64,000 nucleotides of DNA, taken from Planctomycetota bacterium (lineage in GTDB: Bacteria; Planctomycetota; Phycisphaerae; WQYP01). Position 1 is the stretch's first letter; each line of letters opens with the position of its first letter. Under the pieces are notes generated by a model, which did no database searches, was not told the DNA's origin, and saw only the letters and a list, made by a program, of their open reading frames with translations. Of this stretch, positions 37,936-47,274 are shown piece by piece. A program made the position numbers and the translations under genes. The stretch covers positions 16,321-80,320 of the forward strand of contig JAKBMM010000001.1 of the NCBI GenBank assembly GCA_021831565.1, read 5' to 3'.

Positions 37936-40900
37936 TTAATGTCCAAAGATTTTGTTCAGTAAATTCGGCAACCCCCGGCCGATGTTTCGGAGCGGCCGGC
38001 TGCTCAGATGCAGTTTCGGCGCTGTGGTCGTGCCGCCAATCGCCAGGGGTACCGGCAGCGTCAAACCCGCACCGGTTACGCTCACGTCCATGCGCAGACG
38101 CCGGTCCAAAGCCACCCAGCCTGAAAAATTCATGCCAAAGGAAGTCAGGACAAGCTGCATATTTCGGTAATGGATTTTCCCCCGCGTCAGATCAAATTTT
38201 GTGGGGCGAATGCCGCTGTCCACAAGCCGCAGACGTTGTCCGGTTAGAACCCCCAGGGGCGCCACCGACCGGCCGATCAGGGCAAATAGCGGCGAATTGG
38301 AACTCAGGTGCGTGATGCTTACGGTTCCGGTAAGCGTACCGGTTTGATTGAGGGTTTTGTACTGGAATGGAATTTGCGCCTTGTCGACGCGCACATTCAG
38401 AAGACCCTTCACCTGAATCACACTGTTCGTATTGTTCCCCCCGCCCCAGGTCAGCGGCAGAAAATTCAGCAGCGTGTTTCCCATTCGGCCATTGAGGTTG
38501 ATGTTGACGGCCAATGGCACCGGGTGGTGAATCACAAATGTTGGTACAGGACGATTCAAGTCGATGTGGCCGGCCAGATTCACCCGGCCCGCGTTGGCGG
38601 GTATACTGTCCGGACCCAGTTTCAGGATGCCGCCCCGCTGACTTAATTTTACCAGGCCCGGGCCGAGACTAAGTCCGTCCGTGGCGATGTGATCGAAAGC
38701 GAAGGTCGTCGGCGCTATTGCCAGCGAGCGAAAACGGCGTAGCCCTTTGCCATTCGTAAGCCGGCCGGTTATCCGGATTGCCATCCTGTGGCGCCCGGAC
38801 ATCACCAGGTCTTTCGGCAGCATCGGCCGCAACAGGATGTTCAGACGGGCCAGATCATAGCGCACGATCGCCCGGATGTTTTCGGGAACACGCGGCGAGA
38901 AGGAAATAACGCTTCCTTTGGCCAGCACAAGCTGGTCTGCCTTCTTTCCGGCGCCGATTGTTGCCGGGTTTTCCGATATCGCGCAGGTGCGGCGACATTC
39001 GAACGTTTTACCCGCGAGATTCAGGCGGCCCTGAATATCAGCGGCCAGATTGGTCGGCGGCAGTGGCGCGGGATTGCTCGGGAAAGAAAGCCGGTAGCTC
39101 TTGACCCCGGCTTGTAATGCCAGCGCAATTCCTTTTTTCGAGCTTCGCGCCCATCCGGTAAACTGCACGTCCCCCTGGAGCGTGCGGTTGGGCTTGATCA
39201 CGCCGAGAAGAACCAGCAGCGGACGGATTCGGCCCAGATTGCCGTTGATCTTCATCGCCGGCGCCGAGACCGTACTCTTGCCGGCGGGACCGTAAGTGAG
39301 CAACACCGGTTGCGGCAACGCCACATCCACCGCGGCATCCCGGCAGACCAGCGCGAACCGCTTGATCCGCGCCTGAAAGGTTCCCCGGGTACGCACATCG
39401 CCGGCGGCGTCAATGGTTAATTGTGGTTCTCGGAATAAAGCCCCCTCGCGGGTGGGAATCGTGCTCCCGACGCTAAGGTTGTCAAAAACCAGATGACACT
39501 TCGAGAGTGTCGCATGCCCGGGAACGTAGGCGGCCCAGAGGCTCGAACCGGCCAGTTCACCCGCCAGGCGATAACGTCCCATGATCGGTATAAAAGACAC
39601 TGCCAGACGACGCAGAGAGGAAAGGTTGCCGTGTTGAATCGCCAGGCGTAGTTTCGGAACTTCCCACACCCCGGCGGTGTTTCGCCGAATGCGCACGTCG
39701 CCGGCGGATATATCCAACTCCGCAGCCTGCAGAGAAAAATGACTGGTCAAAGACTCCAATCGCCGGTTAGGCGCTGCCAGGGCGCCGGCGGCGTTGAGAA
39801 GAAGCAAAGGCTCCTTGACGGGCGGTTGGCCGGGTTGCAGCACCAGGCTGGCGTTATGCAGCGAAAGCGTCCCCTGATAAGCGATGGCAGGCGACATGAC
39901 GTGGCGAACGGAAAGAGTCACCGCCACCTGTCCCCCCAAGGAACGGCCATGCAAATCCACAAACGGAGCGAATTGTTCAAGCACCGGGGCCGCGGCGGCG
40001 GTAAGCCGCAGGCGATAGCTCCGAAGGTGGGCGGAGCCGGCTTTAAGTTGTAACGAAAGTTGCGGCGCTACAATAGGGTTAGCCTTGGGACCGGCGGCCT
40101 GGAACAACGCCGCGTTCTCAAATCGCCAGGTGGTTCCGCGGCGTTTCAGGGCCGCGCGCAGCAAAAACGGATTGATTTGAAACTTCCGCTGCCTATCGTG
40201 ACCCCGCAACGCCCCCAGATTCATGCGAATGGTGCCAACCGACGTCTTTCCGGCGTTTTGGAGTTTCGCGTGCAGCAGCGCGATGCCGGATTGAAGATGC
40301 AGTCCACTGTGGACCAGCCCCAGCGTATGCGGCAAATTGGCCGCCAGCAGCGGCAAGTTGCAGCGCAATTGAAACACCAGGGAGCTGTGCCCCCTCCGCG
40401 CCTGGTCATGGAGCATCGCCAGGAGCGTGGAAACGCGCGCCGCGCCTTGCAAAGAAAAATCCGCCGGCAGACTCTCAATTGCCAGATTACGAATACGCAA
40501 ATTGTGCCCATGCCAGAGCACGTCGATGGGAATCGTCACCTGACCGAATTGCGGATGATCCGAGTGCAGCATCTCTCCGCCCAGAGCCATCTGATCAATC
40601 AATAGTTTGCCCACAATTGAACCAGCTCCGGGAGTGGGCATATGGATGGCGATCGCACCGTGCAACACGCCCGTGGGAATCACAGGAGCATGAAATCGCG
40701 CCAGCAGGGATTGCATATAGTTCAGGTGGAACTTCTCCAGAGCCAGATGAACGGAACCGGTGAGCCGATTGAATGCTCTTAGACGGTATTGATGGAAGAC
40801 GTTCAAATTGCCGGCCAGGTGAAAGGAGATAGGGGGTTTTCGCCCGCGCTTAACCTGTAGATTCACGGCCAGCGCCAGCGGTTTGCCCGCAGTGTCAAAA

Positions 40901-42393
40901 GCAACCTTGCCGTCGGCGCTGACGATGCGCGGCGATCGTTGCCCCGGCATGTTCCAGCTTAGTGGAAGTATATTGAATTGCAGTTGTCCCGCCACCGCCG
41001 GCAGGATACCTTTCGGACCGGCGGCGGAATTCATCGCGCCCAGCGCCGGTTTAACTATAGGGTCACTACCAGCGGGCGCCCCCAGAACAAGCGTCGAGTT
41101 CAAGGTGGATTGACCGCCGTGAAACGTCGCACGGGCGGGTGTTTTGAAAACATGGGCAAAGTCGCGCAGAAAGGCGGCCAGTTTTACGGCGGCGTGACAA
41201 CGCAGTTGCGCTGTTTGGCCGGGAGGGACAGTTCCGTGCGGGCGCACCGCCCACAATCCCGTGAGCAGTTGCGCCGCCCCGCTTCCCTGTAATGAAAGGT
41301 TCCCCAGCGCACAGCGCACCGCGGCGTTCCGGATTCTGAATTGTCCCAATCCCCATGAGCAATCGGTCGAGGAGGTTAGATTGCCCAGATGAGGCTCATC
41401 GCCGGCGAGCCACGGACCGCCTAGGGTTAATTGGCGGATGGATATCACCGCCCCAACTTTTCCCGCGTGCAGACTTTTCATCATGGCGATGGCCAGGCGC
41501 ATGTTCAGCGTGCCGGCCACTTTCAATCCCAGACCGGTGGAAGCAAGCGCGGGCTGAATCGCCCTGAGATCTAAATGGTTGACGTGTACATTAATCTGGC
41601 CGGAAATCCGACTCGGCGATAACAACCGGTGATTGTAAAAAAGCTTGAGTATGGCGTCAGCGGTAATTTTTGCCGGAGGCTTGTTTTGTACTCCGGCCAG
41701 CGTCTGAAATTGCACGTGCACCGGCTGGCCTTGCGTATCCAGCGACAAAATGAGTTGGCAATGACTTGCTTGCATCGCCGGCGCGGACGGGCTGGTCCAG
41801 GAGAGTCGCCGGATGTGGCAGTTCAGTCGCACGGAAAACCGCGGCCATTTCGATAGTTTTGACGCCGCTCGGGAAGGGGCGGCCGGTTTTACCGGCTTAG
41901 CCGCCACCGGCTTGGCGTGCGCCGGCGTGCGACCAGCCAGCGCCTGCATCAAGTTGAGCCTTGCCGTCCTTTGCGTTGCCAGGCGCGCCAAACGAACGCC
42001 AATGTCAATTTTGCCGAGCCGTTGATGATCTCTCAGCAGGCGCAGCAGACTTAGTTGCGTCCTCACATTCACGCCGGAGAGAACTACGTCGCCGGCGGGA
42101 TCGCGGAGGGTTAAATCGCTGATGGCGGCGGGACTGAACCAGCCCAGCGACAGCCGGCCAATGGTCACGGTTCCCTTGATACGCGCATCGATCTGGGATT
42201 CGACAAACCGAACTCCCGGCCCGGTGCACAGCAGGCTGGGCAGGGCCAGCACCAGTGCGGCAAGCAGAACGATAAAAATCGCCAGAGCCCACACCTTCCT
42301 GCCGGTGGGTACGGTCCATCGCCGGCGGGTTGGTCGTTTATCCGGGGAGTCCGGAAATGAGGCGTTTTCGCCAGCCGGCGGATTTTCTGGCAT
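37936..42393 (-). CDS. Large AsmA-like membrane-anchored protein
   Basis: This 1485-residue protein has a Pro-rich cytoplasmic N-terminus, one membrane span (VWALAIFIVLLAALVLALPSLL, about 33-54), then a long periplasmic region of repeated beta-strand modules. Just after the span is the AsmA-type FVESQIDARIKGTVTIGRLSLGW with ISDLTLRDPAGDVVLS. The C-terminal region (LTGTVSITHLSSNSPLFALIG to LHLSSRPLRNIG) resembles AsmA C-terminal domains. Related proteins (AsmA, YhdP, TamB) form grooves that carry lipids between membranes. ATG 42393 follows GGAG by nine bases. ricT follows closely. Confidence 0.75.
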   Translation of the reverse strand: MPENPPAGENASFPDSPDKRPTRRRWTVPTGRKVWALAIFIVLLAALVLALPSLLCTGPGVRFVESQIDARIKGTVTIGRLSLGWFSPAAISDLTLRDPAGDVVLSGVNVRTQLSLLRLLRDHQRLGKIDIGVRLARLATQRTARLNLMQALAGRTPAHAKPVAAKPVKPAAPSRAASKLSKWPRFSVRLNCHIRRLSWTSPSAPAMQASHCQLILSLDTQGQPVHVQFQTLAGVQNKPPAKITADAILKLFYNHRLLSPSRISGQINVHVNHLDLRAIQPALASTGLGLKVAGTLNMRLAIAMMKSLHAGKVGAVISIRQLTLGGPWLAGDEPHLGNLTSSTDCSWGLGQFRIRNAAVRCALGNLSLQGSGAAQLLTGLWAVRPHGTVPPGQTAQLRCHAAVKLAAFLRDFAHVFKTPARATFHGGQSTLNSTLVLGAPAGSDPIVKPALGAMNSAAGPKGILPAVAGQLQFNILPLSWNMPGQRSPRIVSADGKVAFDTAGKPLALAVNLQVKRGRKPPISFHLAGNLNVFHQYRLRAFNRLTGSVHLALEKFHLNYMQSLLARFHAPVIPTGVLHGAIAIHMPTPGAGSIVGKLLIDQMALGGEMLHSDHPQFGQVTIPIDVLWHGHNLRIRNLAIESLPADFSLQGAARVSTLLAMLHDQARRGHSSLVFQLRCNLPLLAANLPHTLGLVHSGLHLQSGIALLHAKLQNAGKTSVGTIRMNLGALRGHDRQRKFQINPFLLRAALKRRGTTWRFENAALFQAAGPKANPIVAPQLSLQLKAGSAHLRSYRLRLTAAAAPVLEQFAPFVDLHGRSLGGQVAVTLSVRHVMSPAIAYQGTLSLHNASLVLQPGQPPVKEPLLLLNAAGALAAPNRRLESLTSHFSLQAAELDISAGDVRIRRNTAGVWEVPKLRLAIQHGNLSSLRRLAVSFIPIMGRYRLAGELAGSSLWAAYVPGHATLSKCHLVFDNLSVGSTIPTREGALFREPQLTIDAAGDVRTRGTFQARIKRFALVCRDAAVDVALPQPVLLTYGPAGKSTVSAPAMKINGNLGRIRPLLVLLGVIKPNRTLQGDVQFTGWARSSKKGIALALQAGVKSYRLSFPSNPAPLPPTNLAADIQGRLNLAGKTFECRRTCAISENPATIGAGKKADQLVLAKGSVISFSPRVPENIRAIVRYDLARLNILLRPMLPKDLVMSGRHRMAIRITGRLTNGKGLRRFRSLAIAPTTFAFDHIATDGLSLGPGLVKLSQRGGILKLGPDSIPANAGRVNLAGHIDLNRPVPTFVIHHPVPLAVNINLNGRMGNTLLNFLPLTWGGGNNTNSVIQVKGLLNVRVDKAQIPFQYKTLNQTGTLTGTVSITHLSSNSPLFALIGRSVAPLGVLTGQRLRLVDSGIRPTKFDLTRGKIHYRNMQLVLTSFGMNFSGWVALDRRLRMDVSVTGAGLTLPVPLAIGGTTTAPKLHLSSRPLRNIGRGLPNLLNKIFGH

Positions 42394-42421
42394 GAGGAAT
42401 GACTCCACACAAAGTAGGGTC

Positions 42422-42570
42422 TGGCTATTTTTTGGGAATCGGCCGGTGAATTCCGATAGCTGCTCGGAATCGTCACTCCGTCTTGGCGGCGGCATTTATG
42501 TCGTCGGTTCCACCCCGGTAGTCGACAGCGCCCCGCACGGCGCCGGCGGCCATTCCTGGAAAAATTGCCA
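42422..42570 (+). repeat. Dispersed hairpin element, copy R2
   Basis: It begins TGGCTATTTTTTGGGAAT and ends ATTCCTGGAAAAATTGCCA, inverted repeats of each other with few mismatches. The centre holds the palindrome TTCCGATAGCTGCTCGGAA (42451-42469) and the core GGCATTTATGTCGTCGG (42491-42507), followed by TTCCACCCCGG. It lies just upstream of the AsmA-like gene and about 115 bases from copy R3 in the same orientation. Confidence 0.7.
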
Positions 42571-42685
42571 CACCCTATAGAGTATTATAGCCCGCTCCAG
42601 CGACTTGCACGAGGGCGGTGTACCCCCCTATAATCTTCCGTTGGTTTTACGATTGTTCCAAACCGCTTGGCAAACGGAAAAAGCC

Positions 42686-42802
42686 TGGCAATTTTTTGGG
42701 GAATCGACCGGTAAATCCCGATAGCCACCGGGTCGGCACGCCATCTTCGTGGCGACAATTATGTCGCGGGTCCACACCGGCGCCCTCCCGAAAATATTGC
42801 CA
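42686..42802 (+). repeat. Dispersed hairpin element, copy R3
   Basis: It begins TGGCAATTTTTTGGGG and ends CCCGAAAATATTGCCA, a 16-base inverted repeat with few mismatches. The central palindrome is TCCCGATAGCCACCGGGT (42716-42733), and the core GACAATTATGTCGCGGG is at 42754-42770, followed by TCCACACCGG. It ends 21 bases before the mqnC start, so it probably lies in the mqnC leader. Confidence 0.7.
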
Positions 42803-42823
42803 CGTCTGTGTGGAAAAGGTTGT

Positions 42824-44158
42824 ATGGTCATCGCGAGTTATTCCCCCCTTGCCGCCAGGCCCGGCGCGCGGCCAAACCGGTATAAACCCGGCTTCGATCT
42901 CAACGCCGTCATAGAAGGTCAAGCGCGGCTTTCCAACGAGCAGTTTCTCGAGTTGTACCACCAGGCCGAGTTAACCGATCTGGGACGCTGGGCCTTTGCG
43001 GTAAGTCAGCGTCTTCATCCGGAAGATTACCGTACCTATGTGATCGACCGGAACATTAACTATACCAATATTTGCACCGCCCGCTGCACCTTTTGCGCCT
43101 TCAAGCGCAATGACCCGCAAGCCTCCGATGCTTACACCCTCTCGCCGGAACAAATTCACGAAAAAATTTCCCAATTGGTTCAGATCGGCGGCACGCAGAT
43201 TCTGATGCAGGGAGGCATGAACCCGGCCCTGCCCATCGAATATTATGAGGGACTTCTGCGCGGCATTCGCGAGAAATTTCCCACCGTTCACATTCACGCC
43301 TTCAGTCCCCCGGAGTTTGTGGAATTTGCGCGTTTCTTCCATCTGCCGGTGGCCGAAGTGCTCCGGCGGTTTAAAGACAGCGGTCTGGCCACGGTACCCG
43401 GCGGTGGAGGAGAAATCTTTTCCGACCGCGTACGCAAGCGGATCGGGCCGGGCAAATGCAGCGGTCAAGAGTGGTTGGATGTGATGAGCCAGGCCCATAA
43501 ACTGGGGCTTTACACCAGTGCGACCATGCTCATCGGTCATATCGAAACCATTGAGGACCGGCTGGATCATTTAAGCCGCCTGCGCCAGCGCCAGGATTGG
43601 GCTTTGGCCAACGCCCCGGCCCATTACACGGCGTTTATTCACTGGACCTACCAACCGGATCACACTCCGCTGGATCGCAAAAGGAAATGGAATCCGGATT
43701 CGGGCAAGCCTTACGAATTCGACAATGGTCGAACGGTGCGACTGGCCGACGCCGATGAATATCTGCGAATGCTGGCCCTTGCCCGGCTGTACCTGGACAA
43801 TATTTGCAACATGCAGAGCAGTTGGGTCACCATGGGCCCCAAGATCGGCCAGTTGGCGCTGTTTTTCGGCGCCAACGACATGGGCAGCGTGATGATGGAG
43901 GAAAATGTCGTCAGCAGCGCGGGAACCACCTACAAGCTTTCGCAAGACATGATTTGCCGGCTGATCCGCGACAGCGGCTGGACACCGGCTCAACGCAACC
44001 AGTATTACGAGGTACTCCAGCGCCACGATGGACCGGATTCGCCCGATCGAAGACCTGTCCCGACCGGCGAGTTCCCCCGGCGCCAACACCGGATCACGCC
44101 GGAGGCGGCGGCGGCGTATAAAAACATTGAATTGAAAATATCTATCAAAAAGAAATAA
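42824..44158 (+). CDS. mqnC: Cyclic dehypoxanthinyl futalosine synthase
   Basis: Radical SAM enzyme of the futalosine menaquinone pathway, cyclising dehypoxanthine futalosine. Motifs: RNINYTNICTARCTFCAFKR (CxxxCxxC cluster), QGGMNPALPIEYYE, HAFSPPEFVEFAR, PGGGGEIFSDRVR, TSATMLIGHIET, and MEENVVSSAGT near the C-terminus. The start ATG 42824 follows AAAGG; the 444 residues include a slightly extended C-terminus. Other mqn genes are absent from the window except possibly the UbiD homologue at 27785. Confidence 0.94.
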   Translation: MVIASYSPLAARPGARPNRYKPGFDLNAVIEGQARLSNEQFLELYHQAELTDLGRWAFAVSQRLHPEDYRTYVIDRNINYTNICTARCTFCAFKRNDPQASDAYTLSPEQIHEKISQLVQIGGTQILMQGGMNPALPIEYYEGLLRGIREKFPTVHIHAFSPPEFVEFARFFHLPVAEVLRRFKDSGLATVPGGGGEIFSDRVRKRIGPGKCSGQEWLDVMSQAHKLGLYTSATMLIGHIETIEDRLDHLSRLRQRQDWALANAPAHYTAFIHWTYQPDHTPLDRKRKWNPDSGKPYEFDNGRTVRLADADEYLRMLALARLYLDNICNMQSSWVTMGPKIGQLALFFGANDMGSVMMEENVVSSAGTTYKLSQDMICRLIRDSGWTPAQRNQYYEVLQRHDGPDSPDRRPVPTGEFPRRQHRITPEAAAAYKNIELKISIKKK

Positions 44159-44197
44159 TCAACCAGCCGGCCAAACCCTTTACCCGGCGTCGTTGTT

Positions 44198-45691
44198 TTA
44201 GCTATGGGGTTTGCTTCGCACGGGGTTTTCTCCAGCGCTGGTAGATGACTCGGGAGGCGCCGGCCAGATGCAGCGCATGGTTGTGCCGGCGCCGGGCCGG
44301 CTGGCAAGCTCCACCACCCCACCCAAGGCGCCTACCGCATGTTTAACTATCGCCAGCCCCAGGCCGGTACCGCGGTCTGCGCCTCCGCGGCTGCGATTGA
44401 CCGTATAAAAACGCTCGAAAACTCTGTTGGCGTCCTCCGCTGGTATGCCACAGCCGCTATCTTCCACCTCCAGCACATACACTTCCGCCTCGGCGGCGCA
44501 CGCGGAGGGGTCCGCCCCCCCCACCGAGGTGTTGCTGTTCTCCGCCTGGCCGCTGATAGCGATTTCCCGCCTGGTCGCCGCCGTTCGATGGCGACGAAAC
44601 CAGCGAATCTCCACGAAACCCGTCGAGGTGAATTTAAGGCTGTTGTCGACCAGGTTTTTGAGAATAAGCATCACCAGCCGCTCGTCGGCGACGATCACGT
44701 CCGCCCCCGGTCCAACATGAAAACGCAGATCAAGATGCTTTTCGAGAGCCGTCGCGGAAAATAGCGAACGCACAACTTCCCGGACCTCCGCAAGATGAAT
44801 CGGCTCGAGTCGCACCACCGCGCGCGGGTCCTCCGTTCGTGAAAGGTCCAACAGGTCCTGCACCAGAAGCTGCAATCGCAGCACGTGCCCGCCGATGATA
44901 TTTAGACAGCGCAACAGGGTTTGCCGGTCTTCCACACCGGCTTCGGTGATGGTTTCCACAGCGGCGCGAATACTCGCCAGCGGCGTGCGCAGTTCATGAC
45001 TGGCGTTGGCGGCAAAATCGGCCTTGATCTGCAAGTTTTGAATCAACTCGGTTTGATCTTCCAGCAACAGCAGCGTGCCGTGGATTTCGTTGCCGCCGCG
45101 CACCGGCGCCACGGTCATTTGCACCGTTCGCGGGCGAGCCATTCCATTAAGGCGGATCTGCCGCCGCGCCGGGGGATCACCCCGCCGCGCCGCCGCGATT
45201 AGCGCGGCGACTTGCGGCTGGGAAACAAGCCAGTGGAAACTCTCCTCCTCTGTTGCGCCGGCGGATGCAAAAAGGTCCATGGCGCGATGGTTGGCCAGCA
45301 CGGCGCGGTCGGCCTCATCTACAATAATCACGGGATGTTCCAGCTTGTTCAAAATCGCCTGAAAGCAGCATGATTCAAATACAAGCCGCCGCTTTTGATC
45401 CTCCCCCAGCATGTTCAGCGAATCGACCAGGCGGGCCAGATGCCCGAGTCGTCCGCCAACCACCAGGCGCATCTTGGGCCGGGGCCAACCGCGTTCAATC
45501 GCTTCCAGCGAGGCGAGAATCCGTGTGAGTATCCAGCGACGGCGTACCGCGGCGACGACCACCGCCACCACCAGAAACGCCCATGCGGCGCCGAGCACGG
45601 CAAGCCAGGCGGTGCCGTGGCCAACCACCAGCGGAGACAAACCGGCAGTGAAAAACATTGCATCCGAAACGATTTTCACAAATTCCATCAT
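44198..45691 (-). CDS. PhoR-like sensor histidine kinase
   Basis: This 497-residue kinase has an N-terminal membrane segment (LAVLGAAWAFLVVAVVVAAV), a PAS-like region (ILNKLEHPVIIVDEADRAVLANHRAMDLF, about 110-150), the H-box FAANASHELRTPLASIRAAVE and the ATPase domain with N-box LVMLILKNLVDNSLKFT, VEDSGCGIP and GTGLGLAIVKHAV. An insertion rich in Ala, Arg and Ser precedes VYVLEVEDSG. Organisation and partner match PhoR, sensing phosphate through the Pst/PhoU system, but neither pst nor phoU is here. It lies 101 bases downstream of its response regulator. Confidence 0.88.
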   Translation of the reverse strand: MMEFVKIVSDAMFFTAGLSPLVVGHGTAWLAVLGAAWAFLVVAVVVAAVRRRWILTRILASLEAIERGWPRPKMRLVVGGRLGHLARLVDSLNMLGEDQKRRLVFESCCFQAILNKLEHPVIIVDEADRAVLANHRAMDLFASAGATEEESFHWLVSQPQVAALIAAARRGDPPARRQIRLNGMARPRTVQMTVAPVRGGNEIHGTLLLLEDQTELIQNLQIKADFAANASHELRTPLASIRAAVETITEAGVEDRQTLLRCLNIIGGHVLRLQLLVQDLLDLSRTEDPRAVVRLEPIHLAEVREVVRSLFSATALEKHLDLRFHVGPGADVIVADERLVMLILKNLVDNSLKFTSTGFVEIRWFRRHRTAATRREIAISGQAENSNTSVGGADPSACAAEAEVYVLEVEDSGCGIPAEDANRVFERFYTVNRSRGGADRGTGLGLAIVKHAVGALGGVVELASRPGAGTTMRCIWPAPPESSTSAGENPVRSKPHS

Positions 45692-45792
45692 CCCCGGAAG
45701 TCCGGCAAAGTCCAGTGCCGGTGGCTGTTACGATAGAGATGATTTAGCACCGTCCAAAGCGGGAACGGCTCGCTTGCGAACATGGAACCGGA

Positions 45793-46521
45793 TCAGCGGG
45801 AGGTTCTCCCGGGACGCGGACTTTCTTCTTCCTGCGACTCCACCAGTCGATAGCCCACGCCGCGCACGGTGCGAAGCATCCATTGAAAGTCGCCGAGCTT
45901 TTTTCGCACCGCCGTGACATGTACGTCGATGGCGCGATCCGTCACGTACACATCGGTCCCCATGACACGATCGGTAAGCTGATCACGGGAAAGAACCCGG
46001 CCGCGGGCGGCCGCCAGCGCGGTCAGCAGCTTAAACTCCGTCGCGGTGAGACTCACGGGCTTGCCTTCCAGCGTGATTTCATGCCGCGATTGATCGATCA
46101 GCATCGGACCGCTGCGCAGCGCCTGCTGGCCCGGTTCAATGGCCGCCTTTCTTCGCAGGACGGCCCCGACGCGCGCCATAAGCACTTTCATGGAAAAAGG
46201 TTTGGTTACGTAATCGTCCGCACCCAGCGAAAGACCCACGACAATGTCGGTTTCTTCGCCGCGGGCGGTAAGCATGAGAATGGGAACCGCGGCGGTCGTC
46301 GGGTCGCCCTTGAGGCAGGTGGCCACTTCCTGACCGGAAAGATTCGGCATCATCAGGTCCAGGATGACCAGATCGGGAATCTGTTTACGGGCGATCTCCA
46401 AACCCGTTTTGCCGTCATACGCGGTAAGAACCTCGTACCCATGGCGCTGGAGATTCATGCTGATCAGTTCGACCAGATCGCGTTCGTCGTCGACAACCAG
46501 AATACGTTTTCTACGAGTCAT
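45793..46521 (-). CDS. PhoB/OmpR-family response regulator
   Basis: This 242-residue protein has a receiver domain (residues 5-120: ILVVDDERDLVELISMNL; phospho-acceptor Asp in LVILDLMMP; TAR and Lys in YVTKPFS) and a winged-helix DNA-binding domain (about 140-232: LTATEFKLLTALAAARGRVLSRDQL, TDRAIDVHVTAVRKKLG, VRGVGYRL). It binds direct-repeat boxes when phosphorylated, by family knowledge. ATG 46521 is chosen as the usual start; the frame runs to 46575. Paired with the kinase at 44198. Confidence 0.9.
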   Translation of the reverse strand: MTRRKRILVVDDERDLVELISMNLQRHGYEVLTAYDGKTGLEIARKQIPDLVILDLMMPNLSGQEVATCLKGDPTTAAVPILMLTARGEETDIVVGLSLGADDYVTKPFSMKVLMARVGAVLRRKAAIEPGQQALRSGPMLIDQSRHEITLEGKPVSLTATEFKLLTALAAARGRVLSRDQLTDRVMGTDVYVTDRAIDVHVTAVRKKLGDFQWMLRTVRGVGYRLVESQEEESPRPGRTSR

Positions 46522-46825
46522 AACCCATCCGCCGACTTTCCCGTTCACGATACGGCGTTCAGCTCGTACGCACAATGTCTTACCGAATGCGCGGCGTCAA
46601 GCGGGTGTTCGCCAAGTTAATCAAATCTTAGCGACCTCGCCACATTTCGCTAACATGATTTTCATGCCTTGATTATTTGACGGCATGTGTGCGGATGCGG
46701 GTAACGGACGGCAGCGCTGGGGATCTGATCCGCACCTGGCTGGAGGCCATCGTGGTGGACCGCACACCGGCTACCCACCCCAAGGCGGGCTGGATGCAAG
46801 AAAAAACAAAAAGTTATATAGATTA
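46522..46825. other. Intergenic region with a coding-like remnant
   Basis: About 300 bases between the response regulator start and the glnK stop. The plus-strand frame through 46720-46800 (DLIRTWLEAIVVDRTPATHP) has codon use like real genes, but I could not assign it to a family and it lacks a credible start, so it is left as a possible gene fragment. An AT-rich tract (46800-46830) abuts the glnK stop. Confidence 0.4.
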
Positions 46826-47179
46826 TTATATCGCTTCGCCGCCCTGCGTCCCGTCGCTTACGCGAATCACATTTTCCAGGGGCAGCATAAAAATTTTTCC
46901 ATCGCCGATCTGACCTTTTCCGCCGGGTCCGCTGCGCGCGCTTTGGACTATGGCATCGATGGTGGGTTTGACGAAGGCTTCATTCACCGCGATATCCAGG
47001 CGAACCTTGCGGATAAGGTTCACCTGCAACTCTTTGCCGCGAAAATATTCCGTATGCCCCTTCTGGCGGCCATAACCCTGTACATCGGACACGGTCAGGC
47101 GAAACACTTCCACGTTGCTCAGAGCCTGTTTAACGGCTTCCAGACGATGGGGTTGAATGATGGCAATAATCAATTTCAT
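46826..47179 (-). CDS. glnK: PII nitrogen regulatory protein lacking Tyr51
   Basis: This 117-residue PII protein starts MKLIIAIIQPHRLEAVKQAL and has the T-loop GYGRQKGHTEYFRGKELQVNLIRK, and the C-terminal GDGKIFMLPLENVIRVSDGTQGGEAI. It senses 2-oxoglutarate and ATP/ADP and blocks the ammonium channel. Position 51, the uridylylated Tyr in enteric PII, is Leu; Lys58 is kept. Control by uridylylation at that site is therefore impossible, though ligand control remains. ATG 47179 has GGAG six bases upstream. It lies 95 bases after amtB, the reverse of the common glnK-amtB order. Confidence 0.95.
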   Translation of the reverse strand: MKLIIAIIQPHRLEAVKQALSNVEVFRLTVSDVQGYGRQKGHTEYFRGKELQVNLIRKVRLDIAVNEAFVKPTIDAIVQSARSGPGGKGQIGDGKIFMLPLENVIRVSDGTQGGEAI

Positions 47180-47274
47180 GCAATTCTCCAACTGTACGGA
47201 CTATTTTGATAATCCCGACCCGCGGACCACCCGCGGGCTGGGCATTCTTCCCGATTCATAACGCTTCCGCCGGC

